Of a stretch of 64,000 nt of DNA, positions 32,767-43,411 are shown piece after piece (the stretch's first letter is position 1; each line of letters opens with the position of its first letter). The stretch is taken from contig JAACJK010000057.1 in NCBI GenBank assembly GCA_013368325.1, positions 930,001 to 994,000 of the forward strand. The letters are read 5' to 3'. The translations under genes and the position numbers were made by a program. Below the pieces are notes generated by a model. That model searched no databases, was not told the origin of the DNA, and saw nothing but the letters and a program-made list of their open reading frames with translations. This DNA comes from Ephemerocybe angulata. Lineage: Eukaryota; Basidiomycota; Agaricomycetes; Agaricales; Psathyrellaceae.

Positions 32767-33109
32767 ACGAAGAACATAGATCGACAACAAGAATATCTGC
32801 TCTGCCAAAAAACCGAAACGGACGGTCTGGATTTTGTATTTTACTGTATTACCATTTGCATGCCACATCTACACTGGATGTTCACTCAACTGCACGTCCG
32901 CTACCCATTCAACTGGACACTCGCTTTCTCTGCACTTCTACTCCATTTTTCGCATCTCCTCATGTTCTTTCTGAAAAGCATGTAATTGTTACAGTAATGC
33001 ACATCACGCTGCGTTCTCTACCTCGCGTAAGATTTAGGCTGGGGCGTGCCACTATTCAAGTAATCTTGGTAAGGTGGCGCATAAAAAAAGCACCTCGAAG
33101 CGAACGTGA

Positions 33110-34439
33110 CTATGATTCCTCTTCGGGGTCCCCGATGCCTCCAGGAAGAATGGCGAACGTGGTCTCTGACTCTGGCAAGCACGGAGAATCATAAATCTTG
33201 CATGTGCGAGTGTTTCCTCGTGACTTCTTCAGCTGTAACCTGTAGAAAGAGAAGTAATGTTGGTCATGAGCTGATAAAGATGATAGTCAGAAGACAATGC
33301 CACTCACCGAGTTGTAGAGGCGTGTGCCATGATGTTACCGCCAATTGGCTTCTTCTCATTCCCAGCGTATGGTCCGGCTGCCGCGTCGGGCGTGGACATG
33401 ACCTGGTTAGATACCACGACTGCAATTCCGAACTGAAAGTACGCCATAACACGTCAGTGGCTAAAGGCTGAGCGAACAGGAGTGGGGCGTACCTCGTCAG
33501 CTAGACGCTGCAGCGTCCGTAAGAACTTTCCAAGATGTGTTTGGCGCGACGACAATTCTCCTCGTCCGCTAAAGTCCGTTCGGTACAGTGCTGTGCACGA
33601 GTCGACGATAAGCAAGCAAAATCTAGCACATATATTGTCAGTCCACGGCCCGAATATCCTGAGGCTTGAAGCGCTGACCTTGACTCTGACATCAGAGCGC
33701 TGGCGCTGGTCAGTAGCTGCTGTTGGTGGTCGGCGTTGTATGCTCGCGCATACGCAATGTTGTCGAGGACTTCCTCGCCATTCAGCCCATAGCGCTCGGC
33801 GACTGCCAGAACACGGACGGGACGGAACGTTCCCTCTGTGTCGATGTACAGGCACTTGCCCTCTCCGCCGCCCATACTTACGGGGAGCTGGCACGTTACA
33901 GCGAGGGTATGGCATAGCTGCGACTTTCCTGTTCTGAACTCGCCAAAGAGTTCGGTTAGGGAACCAGTCTCGATTCCACCTATACCGTCGTGTAAGGGGT
34001 GTAACCTGCACAAAGGTGGGGAGGGACGCACCACCAAGGAGGGCATCGAGCTGCTTCGACCCTGTTGTAATATGAACCAGCTCTGACCGTCTTGCATGGA
34101 CTTCGGTGGCACTTTGGAACCCGAGCGGCACAATCTTCTGGGCTGTGTAGGTCGTCAGGTTACCCATGACTCGAACCGACCGCATACATCCAAGTACATA
34201 CCTTCAGCCAGAATCTTATCCGCTTTCTGTTCAGAGATACCCTTAATAGCGAGGAGTGCCTTCTTCGGCGTGAACGCAACAGCCTCTATCGTGTTCAGAC
34301 CGGCGTCCGCGAGCTTCTTGACATCGTTGGCGTGGATCCCTGCTTCCTGGAGTTTGGCAACGAGAATGGGACCCGTCATCGAGTACTCTTCGTCATACTC
34401 TTCCTCGACGGGCTGCGAGCCTTCGTAGGGCTGGGACAT
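33110..34439 (-). CDS. RAD51: DNA recombinase RAD51
   Basis: RecA-family strand-exchange ATPase of homologous recombination. The start [20 protein letters not shown] (34439) precedes a helix-hairpin-helix ([31 protein letters not shown]). The ATPase core is split by about six introns: [40 protein letters not shown] (Walker A), [20 protein letters not shown], and [20 protein letters not shown] (Walker B). Loop 2 lies in [16 protein letters not shown] (about 33315-33370). It ends [20 protein letters not shown] with TAG at 33110-33112. [10 protein letters not shown] and the N-terminal acidic stretch favour Rad51 over Dmc1. ACGCGT about 100 bp before the ATG suggests G1/S regulation. Confidence 0.95.
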
Positions 34440-34640
34440 GGTTTGGGATTTGGGGCTGGTGGTCGTGGGTAAAGGTGCGCGATGGGCGGAGGTGCCTCGC
34501 GCCCTTTTCCATTTTGACAATTAAACACGCGAATCAGAACGCGTCGCGCTTGCACGTGACGGCGGTGCGGAACAAATTGACGCGCCCCGACTCCTGACTC
34601 CTGAGTCCTGAGTCGCGGCGAGGCGATGAGCAAGGTACGA
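34440..34640 (-). promoter_or_regulatory. RAD51 upstream region with MCB box, E-box and iterated GACTC/GAGTC
   Basis: ACGCGT is at 34539-34544, about 100 bp before the RAD51 ATG; this is the MluI cell-cycle box known from yeast RAD51. CACGTG is at 34553-34558. Between about 34588 and 34613 the sequence runs GACTC-CT-GACTC-CT-GAGTC-CT-GAGTC, four 5-mers of which the last two are the reverse complement of the first two. Confidence 0.45.
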
Positions 34641-34876
34641 CTTGTCCCTGGATGGACTTACTCAAATGCTTGTTTATGCTTGTCTCAACGGGTTCACAGG
34701 TCGCTGCATCACACTACACGAAGAGCTGGAGTCGGGGTTTAGGCACAAATATTAGCCTTCAAGTCTAGGATAGTGTGGGATAAATAATACAGATGGCCAT
34801 CGTGAGGAATGGCAAAGAGAGAGGGTAACCAAAGCAAAGGGACGAAGATGAAGCTCAGAGGTCGAAGAGGAAGTTA

Positions 34877-35824
34877 CTAGGCTACGACTTCGGGAGATGT
34901 CGACTCGACGGCCTCAGCAACGAGAGGCAGAGGTGCAATAGGAACAGACTTTCCGAGTGTCCTCTCAAAGTACTCCACGGCCTTGACATCAAGGACAACA
35001 CGCTCCCACTGCATAAGCTCGTAGACGTTGACTTTGTCGACAGTCGTGGCGGAGACACTCTTCAGCATGTTGATCGCTCGTGCAAGCCCAATTGCGACGT
35101 TGTCTTCGCCAGTGATGAATAGAGTCTTGCGCAGGCCAAGTTCGTTGATCTTCTGGTTCAAGAACTTGGTCTTCGCGCATGGCCAGTCGAGCTGGGTCAT
35201 GACACCAAGTCGGTGCTCCTTGACTTTCGCGCTAAGTGCAACACGCATGCCCATCTGGATGACCTTCCGAGGCAGTTTCGTGCTGAAGTCGCGCGGTTTG
35301 GGACCAAAGGCAACACCACCACCGTAGAGCATAGGACTTTGACCGTCACCGAGACGGGCCTTTCCAGTACCCTTCTGGGGACGAATCTTGGCACCAGATC
35401 CGCGAACTTCTCCTCGCGTCTTCGTGCTGGCAGTTCCCTGCCTCAGTCCGTCAAGATGGTGGATGACGCATAGGTGGAGAATGTCCCGACGGATGGGGTG
35501 GTTGAAGACGGTGGGATCCAATGCGACGACGTTTCCGGCGGCACGTGGCTGGTCCTTGAATTGCTTCAGCGGAGGGGTAAGGTCAAGCAAAACAGGCTGG
35601 GCGACGGGTATAACTGGGCATCGGTGTGAGGATAGTCAGGAATATGGTGAAGGTGCAACGTACCGGACTCAGGTCGGGCGACGCTGGCCATGCACCTCTG
35701 TGATGTGGACGCGCCAGCGCGGCATTGCACACGCAAGGTCGAGAAAGACTAACATCTGTCAGTACCGACGACATGCGCCGTAGCTGGTGAATGGGCGCAC
35801 CTCTGCCAAAGTTCGCCCCAACAT
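34877..35824 (-). CDS. Mitochondrial ribosomal protein uL4m (Yml6/MRPL4)
   Basis: Large-subunit protein of the mitochondrial ribosome. The body reads FNHPIRRDILHLCVIHHLDG, TKTRGEVRGSGAKIRPQKGT, GKARLGDGQSPMLYGGGVAF and GPKPRDFSTKLPRKV, the uL4 signature loop. I place the start at MLGRTLAE (35824), a 24-base first exon. Splicing out 35749-35800 (GTGCGC...TTAG) joins it to SFSTLRVQCRAGASTSQRCM, which is basic and hydroxylated as expected for a mitochondrial presequence. A second junction after 35664 leads to VIPVAQPVLLDLTPPLKQF. Phases agree at both joins. A later ATG (35691) is the fallback start. It is divergent from cytosolic RPS16. Confidence 0.88.
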
Positions 35825-36092
35825 CGTCGTGAACGTCGAGCTCGCCGGCCAGCTCACGGAATTCGGGAGATTTGCTGCTTAGTCAGCAACTCTTACATAC
35901 TGAGGGCGGCCGGCAATTGCCGGAAAAACTGGGCAGTTGTCGCAAGCCACCGAATCTCCTGGCGCTGGTCATTATTATCGCTGACGACCTCGAGAGGACT
36001 TCAAGAACAAGGTACGCCGCCTCGACGTCGTTGCATGCTGTGAACACGAATATTGAGTTTGTCCCATAGCTCTTCACCCACCGACATACACC
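35825..36092. promoter_or_regulatory. uL4m/RPS16 divergent promoter
   Basis: 268 bp separate the starts of a mitochondrial and a cytosolic ribosomal-protein gene. I see no TATA box. CCGGCAATTGCCGG at 35911-35924 is a perfect 14-base palindrome, a possible dimer site; the factor is unknown. Confidence 0.4.
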
Positions 36093-36639
36093 ATGGCCTC
36101 ATCCGTCAAGGCCGTTCAGACTTTCGGCAAAAAGAAGGTTCGTCTTGTTGCATCCTGAAGCGCTGTCCCCCGCCTCATCGCGACATCCTCCAGACTGCTA
36201 CTGCGGTCGCCCACGCCAAGGAGGGCCGTGGTATCATCCGCGTCAACGGCTCCCCTATCCAGCTCGTCAAGCCCGAGATCCTCAGGCTCAAGGTCTACGA
36301 GCCCGTCCTTGTTGCCGGTGAAGAGTCTTTCGGCATCCTCGACATCCGCGTCCGTGTCAAGGGAGGAGGACACGTCTCCCAGGTCTACGCTATCCGCCAG
36401 GCCATCGCCAAGGCCCTCGTCGCCTACTACGCCAAATACGTCGATGCCTTCAGCGCCATGGAGTTGAAGAAAAAGCTCGTCGCTTACGACCGAACTCTCC
36501 TCATTGCCGACCCCAGACGGATGGAGCCCAAGAAGTTCGGTGGTCACGGTGCCCGTGCCCGCAGACAGAAATCGTGCGTCCAGCAGTTATGCGCGTCTGA
36601 ACTCTCGCAGTCTGACCCTTTCCCCACAGTTACCGTTAA
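36093..36639 (+). CDS. RPS16: 40S ribosomal protein S16 (uS9)
   Basis: Cytosolic small-subunit protein uS9. Exon 1 is [15 protein letters not shown] (36093-36137). After the intron GTTCGT...CCAG it continues [20 protein letters not shown], then [40 protein letters not shown] and [20 protein letters not shown]. The last intron (GTGCGT...ACAG) leaves a five-codon final exon giving SYR-stop at 36637-36639. The C-terminal YR is the universally conserved tail that reaches the P-site tRNA, which confirms the last splice. Strong C-ending codon bias. Confidence 0.96.
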
Positions 36640-37060
36640 GCGGCGACTTCTGCTTTGCTTGTATTCGCTGTGCACTTCTATGTTTCTACACTCTCAATAT
36701 CATGATCATGCAGGCAATATGAGCAATACTACCCGTTCTACCATTTCGTTTTGGCGATGTGAACCTGTGAGAAGCAGACCTGTGAGGATAGCGAGGACAA
36801 AGGGTCATTGTACCTATTGAGACGTCGGAGGGGACTGCATTGGAAGCTATATCCTCTTGAGCTGACGGATGGCCCTTGAAGCTTGGTTCTCTGCTTCGTA
36901 TCCAATCGCACTATTGCTTCCCCAACCTGAGGTTCTCTCGTAAAAGTCGGCGTGGGAAAGATGGACCATGCACTGTGGATCGCGCGTGTTCGGTTAACGC
37001 GACTCGCTTCAACCTTGACCATTCCTCATACTTACCATTCCTCAGTGGGCCTCGCGAGCT

Positions 37061-39388
37061 ATGGATCAACCGACCACTCAAGCCGAGGCAAAACAGATTT
37101 TCGTGACGTCGCAGGGTCGCTCGGTCTCTGTCTTTACCCAAGCGGAGGACATCATAGGCCGTCCCCGGATCGCCAAACAATTGAAGGTTTGTAGACGCCC
37201 GTCCTGCTTTCATCATGCTTCTGACAGCCATTTGCGGCGTCATCGTAGAGAGGAGGCGCTACGATAACGAGAGATCCCAAGGATGCGGACATCATCTTGG
37301 TGAACGAGGACAGCGATGCTGGAAAGACCTTCATTCGTGTTTGGAGCAACGATGGTGGCAAAGTGGTCCTCCGCTACCAATGGGTCACTGCCTGTGTCGC
37401 TGCGGAGAAAATGTTGAAGGAAGCTGACAACAACTGGGGAGGGCACATGACGCACGACGACGGGACTGCCATTAACGATGAAGATGAGCTTTCAGATACC
37501 GAACAGAAGTCAGCTCTTCGACCAACTCTTTCATTGCTAGGCTATGCTAATACAGTTGCAAGAAGCCCATTGCCAACACCTCGCCCCAGCAAGAGTCCAG
37601 CCAATCCAACCAGCTCCGCCACTCGCCCCCGTGTTCCCGTGCCAGCCATCGATGCATCAGCTTCAAACGCTGCCACTCACGCAGGTCTGCAACTCGATGC
37701 AAACGGTTCAACGAGTCAGGATCCCGAAGCACAAGCAAGACTTATCGCAGCTATTGGTGACATATATGCACGGGATCCTTCAGCAGAAGCACAGGCATAT
37801 GCGTCCAAGTTCCAAAACATCCCACCGAAGCTATTTACGCTTGAAGACGTGCAAATGGCGTCCCCTCTCATTGAACCCTCTGTGTCGGCCAAAGTAAGAG
37901 GAAAACAACGCGACGTCTCTGTGACATCGCGCGCAACATCGAGGGACTCCGCCAACTCTCAACCCCCACCCTCTCCCGTGAAATCCGTAGCTTCCCCGGC
38001 ACCCCCTGGCCAGCTGTTCATTACCAAAAAGGGCGAACCGCTAAAGTTCTTTGTGCAAGTCGGCCACATTAAACGCGTCGATCTAGTGAACAGCATCAAG
38101 GTATGCGCGTGGAAATTGAGTCCGGCCTGGCCTCTGAGGTGCTGACTCTTTGTTATTAGAAAAATGGCGGCAGGATTGAGGCTAACCTCGCGGACGCGGA
38201 TTACGCCATCCTTTATTCCAACGCTGTAACGAAGCCCAGAGACTACCAGTCTCTCCTTACATCTGCCATGTCCTCAGGTGTACCCGCTGTCAATGGGCGA
38301 TTCGTCGCCGACTCTATTAAAGCTGGAAAGCTGCTCAAGTGCAAAGAATACAAATTCGCCCCGCTCGAGAAGAGGAGGCGTCAGTCGTCGGTGCCTTCGC
38401 CTTCAGACTCTGAAGACGAGCCACTATCCCAGGTGGTCGCAAAGAAGGCCAAAACCGCGGCGAGCCATTCACCAACAATTCCAACCAAGCCTGCGAAGGC
38501 GGCAAAGCCCAAGCCCGCTGCGTCTACCTCAAAGGCAACAGCGAAGCCGGCTTCCAAACCACCCTCGGGAACCAAGAAAGTTTCTCCGGACGCAGTTCCT
38601 ATGGCTCATCCACATGCTAGTGGAAGAGTGGCCTTCAGGTATACTGAGGACGAGATGACCACCGCTATGGAGGAGGCTTACAAGCTGTATTGCTCCGACG
38701 AAAATGCATCATCAACCATGCTTGCTACTCTACTTCACAAGAAGGTATGTCAGCAATCTCGCTCACTGAACGAATGGCTGACTTTGCAAAACATAGTACC
38801 CTCATCACACAATGAGGTCGTGGGTTACACAGATAAGCCAAGTCAAACGGAGTGAATTCGAAGACGCGCGTAAGAGGGGCAGCATTCAATGCCGGAAACG
38901 AAAGTGGAAAGAACAGGAGCAAGCAACGGCTTCAAGGGCCGCGAGTACACCGAGTGTGGGGGACGCCAGTCGGCCCAGCAGTCTTGTTCCCCAGCCCACC
39001 CCGCCTCCTCCACTTCCCGTTCGCCAGGCTCCCAAGGTTCCGACGACCGAAGAGGACCTGGAGACTTTCGCGAACTTTCTGGCCTTTGAAGGTGGAGATC
39101 GGTATGACCAGGGTGACTCGATCGGCCCTTATGCAGCACTATCGAACCTGGTGAGTGGCAATTGCGATTTGGGTTGGTGGACTCAGTTAACGGGATTTCG
39201 TCTAGGCTCCATGGAGGTCTGCACAGAACTGGCTGGAGTTCTGGACTCAGCACTCTGAACAGATCACTGCATTATATCTTCCAAAGGCCGAGGAAGCCGA
39301 TCAACGAGAACGAGAGAGGAGGGAGAAGGAGGAGACGATGGTGGCGGAGCTAGATATCTCTCTTGGAGATAAAGCCCGTAATTATTGA
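37061..39388 (+). CDS. Rap1-like protein: two BRCT domains plus Myb-like domain
   Basis: Probable chromatin or telomere protein. The start is MDQPTTQAEAKQIFVTSQGR (37061). BRCT 1 spans the first intron (QLK joined to RGGATITRDPKDADIILVNE) and ends around RYQWVTACVAAEKML. After a Ser/Pro linker, a second BRCT-type unit reads GQLFITKKGEPLKFFVQVGH, LVNSIKKNGGRIEANLADAD and YAILYSNAVTKPRDYQSLLT. Its PLKFFVQ...INGGRI pattern is like the BRCT of Rap1/TERF2IP. A Lys/Ala/Pro linker precedes FRYTEDEMTTAMEEAYKLYC...YPHHTMRSWVTQIS, a Rap1/Myb-like helix set. It ends ELDISLGDKARNY with TGA at 39386-39388. Exon joins keep the frame. A Rap1 role is inferred from domain order; another BRCT protein is possible. 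Confidence 0.7.
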
Positions 39389-39669
39389 ACATTGACAAGG
39401 ACGCTTTAAGGCAACCCAACCCAGTTTTACCAGAGTTCTTCGTTTTATGCTTGTACATTTGACTTCTACTGCACATTTCTGACTGATTTGAACCTTGAAC
39501 CTCGAAGTTCTTATATTTCCGCCTATTTTATTATATAGTCAGCGTTAATGGAAAGGACAGTGAAGCCTTCGATCGTGGGCCCTGGCAACGTTCGAAGGAC
39601 GGTGAAGACGAGTGCATTAGTGCAACGGGGAATAGCTTCTATTGTATACAATCCACAAGAGTCAGCAAG

Positions 39670-40284
39670 CTATGCGCTGGATGGCTCGGGGTCGACGAAG
39701 GGAACTGTTGGTGGCTTCTTGAAGAACCTGGCGCGCCTCTCTTCCTTCGTTTCTGTCGAGCCAGTGATGTTTCCGGAGAAGTCGAAGATTCCCATGGCGC
39801 CTCCCAGTACCGCACATCCTCCAAAGGCCAGGGGCAATGATTTTTCTGTTGAGGGGAGATAAGACTTTAGCAGCATATACATATGCATATAGGGTAAGCA
39901 ACGCACGTCGTAGTCCGCCTAAGAACCCAGCTACACAAGCACCCGCAGCTCCGTTCAGGGCATCGTCCTGTTCCCGAGTATTGCGTACAATCGCCTCCGT
40001 AGCAGCGAATGAGCCGCTCAAAACGGCTGCAGCATCCAAATCCGTTGATGAGCGTATATCGTTGTACAGAACATGGCCAGACACGCACCAAAGAAGCCAA
40101 TGGTGCCTCCCGTTCGTGTAAATACACCCATGGCGCCCTTGGAGTGGTTCCCAAGGGCATTCTGCAACGTGCTGACGAAGAGGCCGACGCCTGCGCCCTT
40201 CAAGGCCGACGAGCTGGCGTACTCGAGAACGGGCTTGGGGTGGAAGCCGTGGGCGGAGACCTGGACGGGAGAGTCGGACGACAT
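39670..40284 (-). CDS. Mitochondrial complex I subunit NDUFA11/B14.7-like (Tim17 fold)
   Basis: Accessory membrane subunit of NADH:ubiquinone oxidoreductase. Exon 1 reads MSSDSPVQVSAHGFHPKPVL, then SALKGAGVGLFVSTLQNALG and GAMGVFTRTGGTIGFFGA. The intron GTGTCT...GCAG (about 40035-40094) joins it to VLSGSFAATEAIVRNTREQD and DALNGAAGACVAGFLGGLR. A second intron (GTGCGT...ACAG) leads to QKSLPLAFGGCAVLGGAMGI, FDFSGNITG, and the C-terminus ARFFKKPPTVPFVDPEPSSA. Gly-rich helices and the NREKDDPLNGAAG-like motif mark this family. Splice phases agree. Tim17/22/23 import proteins share the fold, but the motif order and C-terminus favour NDUFA11. Divergent from the EED homologue, 102 bp between starts. 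Confidence 0.82.
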
Positions 40285-40386
40285 GGGCGTAGGAGGATGT
40301 TTTCAACGGAAGAGTGTGGATTGGACAACGCCGGGACTTGTTCGCGAACTCGCCTGCCTTTTTGGGAACTCCCTTCTGCGCTCATC

Positions 40387-42546
40387 ATGGCCTCAGCTCC
40401 TGAACCTTGGTTTCGACGCACAGACGAGCCTCTGCCGTTTCGACCGACGAAGAAAATATCTGTTGGTGCTTTAATTTTATATCTATCGAGATACTATATT
40501 TTCTGACGGGCCTTCCCAGTCTCGGGCACCGGATGCGCCTGAGTACCGCACCCTTGCATGCTTTCCTTGGAACAGGCGCTCTCTTGAGTCTCTCTGGGAC
40601 GGCAGCCTCAACGGAACCATAGACGAACTATGGAAATCCGTGGTGGAAAAGTACTGGGATGCCGTCGCGGTCGGTGCAGACCACTGTGCCTACATCATCT
40701 TCACGCATAGCAAAAAACCACCCGTTCGCATTAATATGCCAAAGGTTTGCCTCCTTCTGGTGCACACCCTCTGAAGCGTTTAAATGATGTGTGCGAAGGA
40801 TCCCCCGGAAAAACTCATACCATGGGATAAAATATGCGTAGCTTGGGCGTTGGGGCACAGGGCACCCTGCGATCCTTTGCTCATAATATCGAGGGGAAGC
40901 CTGGTTTACATCTATAACCCAGAAAGCGGGGGCATGGCAGGATACCTTCGGGGCCATGGGGGAGTCTGTACTTTCCAGAAATTTGCAGGTGCATGACTGA
41001 TGACTTTACCTGTAGGCCATAACTTCGATCGCCGTACATCCGAAACGACCGAATATCTTCTGCACCACCTCCCGCGACACGACGACTCGGATATATGACT
41101 TGACTCTTAGCCCGATAGAGTTCCCCAACAATCCACGTTGGCCTCCTAGTAAAGAGCCCAGTCTTGCTGGTGCTGCCCATGGCTTGCACATGAACGAACC
41201 AGAAGGAGGTGGCTTGGGGCGTTGCATAATGGTACTAATGGGTAGTCGTTCTGGAGGGCACAGCGCTGCGGTGCTCGGTGCAGTAGGTTCAAATTCGTCG
41301 AACTCTTTTTAGTACGCTGACGATGGGTCCAGGCTTTCAGCGAACACCAGCCTCTAATTGCAACATGCGGGGTAGGTTTTCCCATGCAAGGTAATACCAC
41401 TGTGTCAATAGTGACCTATGCTCGATAGATGGACAGATGCGTTAAAATCTGGGCAGTGCGGTCGGACGACCCCGAGAGTATTACCCGTGAAGATAAACCC
41501 CTGTTCAGCAGTTCAAGAATACACAAGGCCATGGTCCTATCCGTGTCGTGGTGGGTTCTTCTCTCCCCATATATGCCACATATTCCTCTCCGGCTGAACC
41601 TTTTCCAGGCTACACCCGGACTTTCTCATAACGCACAGCGCCCCAGCAGAGATGCGAGTTGACCCAGTCGGTACGAAGAATAAAGAAACATACCTTGACC
41701 CTGGAGAGGTCGTTGTATGGCAGTGGTTAGGTCTCAATCGCTTCTACCCGCCGGACCTGGAGAACGCACTAGAAGGTCCTCAAAACAAGCAAAGGTATCG
41801 ACGCGGTTGCGCTTCGGTAAGGTTCACGCCAATAACAACCTTTACATTGCTCATAAACCTCCTTTGCAGGACTATCAAGAGAGCTGTAAGCAACCTTCTT
41901 CTTATTTCGCTAACATGGCTTAACCTCTTCCCGGGAAGCCTCTTTCAAGTTCATCACGGTATACTCGTTGGACGGTGCTCAAAGTCGCGACGCAATACAC
42001 CACCTTCATGCCTTTCATTCTCCTTTCCACGACCCCCTCATCCTAACCGCACTTACGGGGAGCGACCGATTCCAACTAACCAACGTCGCAACTCTCGAAC
42101 CGCGCAAAATGCCAACCTTCTCCGAGTTCCTCCCCGAGCTCATCCGCAAGGACCTTCAAATGAACTGGGACCCCGCGGAAGTCTCCGCCGCGACCCAGGC
42201 CGTCGAAAAGGATGAGCCCCCGCCAGGCGAAGCAGGGCCATCGAGCGTCGGGAGCACAAGTATTAATGAGCCTACCACACGACCACGGGGAGGAGAGCCA
42301 CCACCACTGCCTATTTCGCGACAGCACCGATTAATGGCTGCCCAGCGACCTGTGTACCAGCCAGAGACACTGCCCGGTCGGGAGATCCAGCTGCCGGGCG
42401 ACGCTGCGGCTCAGGTGCGACTGAATTGCACTGCGGTGACTTGTGACGCGCAGTTCATCGTGGGCGTCGGGACCCATTCGACGATATGGATTTGGAAGCT
42501 GGTCGAGGGCAGGGCTTCGAGTGCGGCTCCCAGTCCACCTGTCTGA
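40387..42546 (+). CDS. EED1: Polycomb EED/ESC homologue (PRC2 WD40 subunit)
   Basis: WD40 protein matching EED, the PRC2 subunit that binds trimethylated H3K27 and activates the methyltransferase. The start is MASAPEPWFRRTDEPLPFRP (40387). Spliced exons give LACFPWNRRSLESLWDGSLN, YLRGHGGAITSIAVHPKRPN, IFCTTSRDTTTRIYDLTLSP, and GGHSAAVLGA + AFSEHQPLIATCG + MDRCVKIWAV. Then come HKAMVLSVSW + LHPDFLITHSAPAEM, DPGEVVVWQWLGLNRFYPPD, IKRAFITVYSLDGAQSRDAI, and finally LNCTAVTCDAQFIVGVGTHS and IWIWKLVEG. The CGMDxxxKIW...ILSxSxENxxxxW order is the EED pattern. About nine introns, all in frame. An insert before the last blade is Pro/Glu-rich. Other WD40 families fit less well, but a profile search would settle it. 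Confidence 0.75.
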
Positions 42547-43411
42547 TTCATAACACGCTGAAAGATCCAACTCGTTCCATTAATCATACTGCCAGTGCTC
42601 ATGTACTACTGTCGGTTGGTACGCATTCAAGGGCTTGCCACAGACACATCTACGGAGCCGAAGGGCGATCGGAGGGAGAAGATGGTTATAAATGGCAACA
42701 CTGTACTGTAATTACTGCAGCGAGGAGTCGTTGCGGGTGATGATACGATAGTAATAAGGGTGACACGTCTACCAGAAAGCAAGACAGAGAGAAAGGAAAC
42801 CAGAATGAGGCATCCACAGAATCGCCACAGAACGGTAACTATGAAGTACGGTGATCGTGAACAAAGACATTTTGGGGGTCCCGTTGGATCTTGTAAGGAG
42901 AATGAACTAAGGGGAAGCGAAAGGAAGAACGTGTGGAGGGACTGAGAAGGAACGTGGTCTAGGTGTGAAGATATGGTCTGGCAAACTCCATGCCTCATCG
43001 ACATGGCTGCATAGAGATGTGCATCAATTGCATATGCATACCATTGAACGCAGATAAGGTGATGCGTCCAAGCGTGGTCTATAGCCACCTTGTGAAGGTG
43101 ACGGGCGAGCCGTTGTGAAATGCGAAAATACATCGCGCACGACTGGACCTCGACCCTGGCTACCTTCAAGAGGCAATAAATGTCCGAGGCAATGGAACGG
43201 AGTGCTACCGCCGAGGTAGCACAGGTAGAGTTCCACTGGGAAGGCCTCGGAGTGTGATGAGGCAGAGGAGTGGTGCTTTTTTAGCGTAAGCAATTGCTGA
43301 GTGGGTTTTGCTGAATGGTCCAATGGTTGCGTCAAGAGGCATGGCGACATGAGTCGTTACGCGACTGGAGGAGAGGCGCGATGAAATCGGAGTCCAGGGC
43401 TAGCAGGGTTC
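42547..43411. other. Convergent 3' flanks, no gene supported
   Basis: 865 bp between the EED homologue and the Pro/His-rich hypothetical gene. A minus-strand frame of 180 codons is open at 42627-43169, but its translation shows no domain and is rich in Ser/Leu/Cys without pattern. It is more likely part of a long 3' UTR. Confidence 0.4.

Noticed and set aside
31852..32868. Long minus-strand frame of 338 codons
   Set aside because: Antisense shadow of SER3, caused by its strong C-ending codon bias.
40628..40957. 109-codon minus-strand frame opposite the EED homologue
   Set aside because: The plus-strand exons here splice in frame into an EED-like WD40 protein; the minus frame is a shadow.
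42627..43169. 180-codon minus-strand frame
   Set aside because: No domain, no start context and no homologous pattern. It lies between two convergent genes and fits a 3' UTR better.
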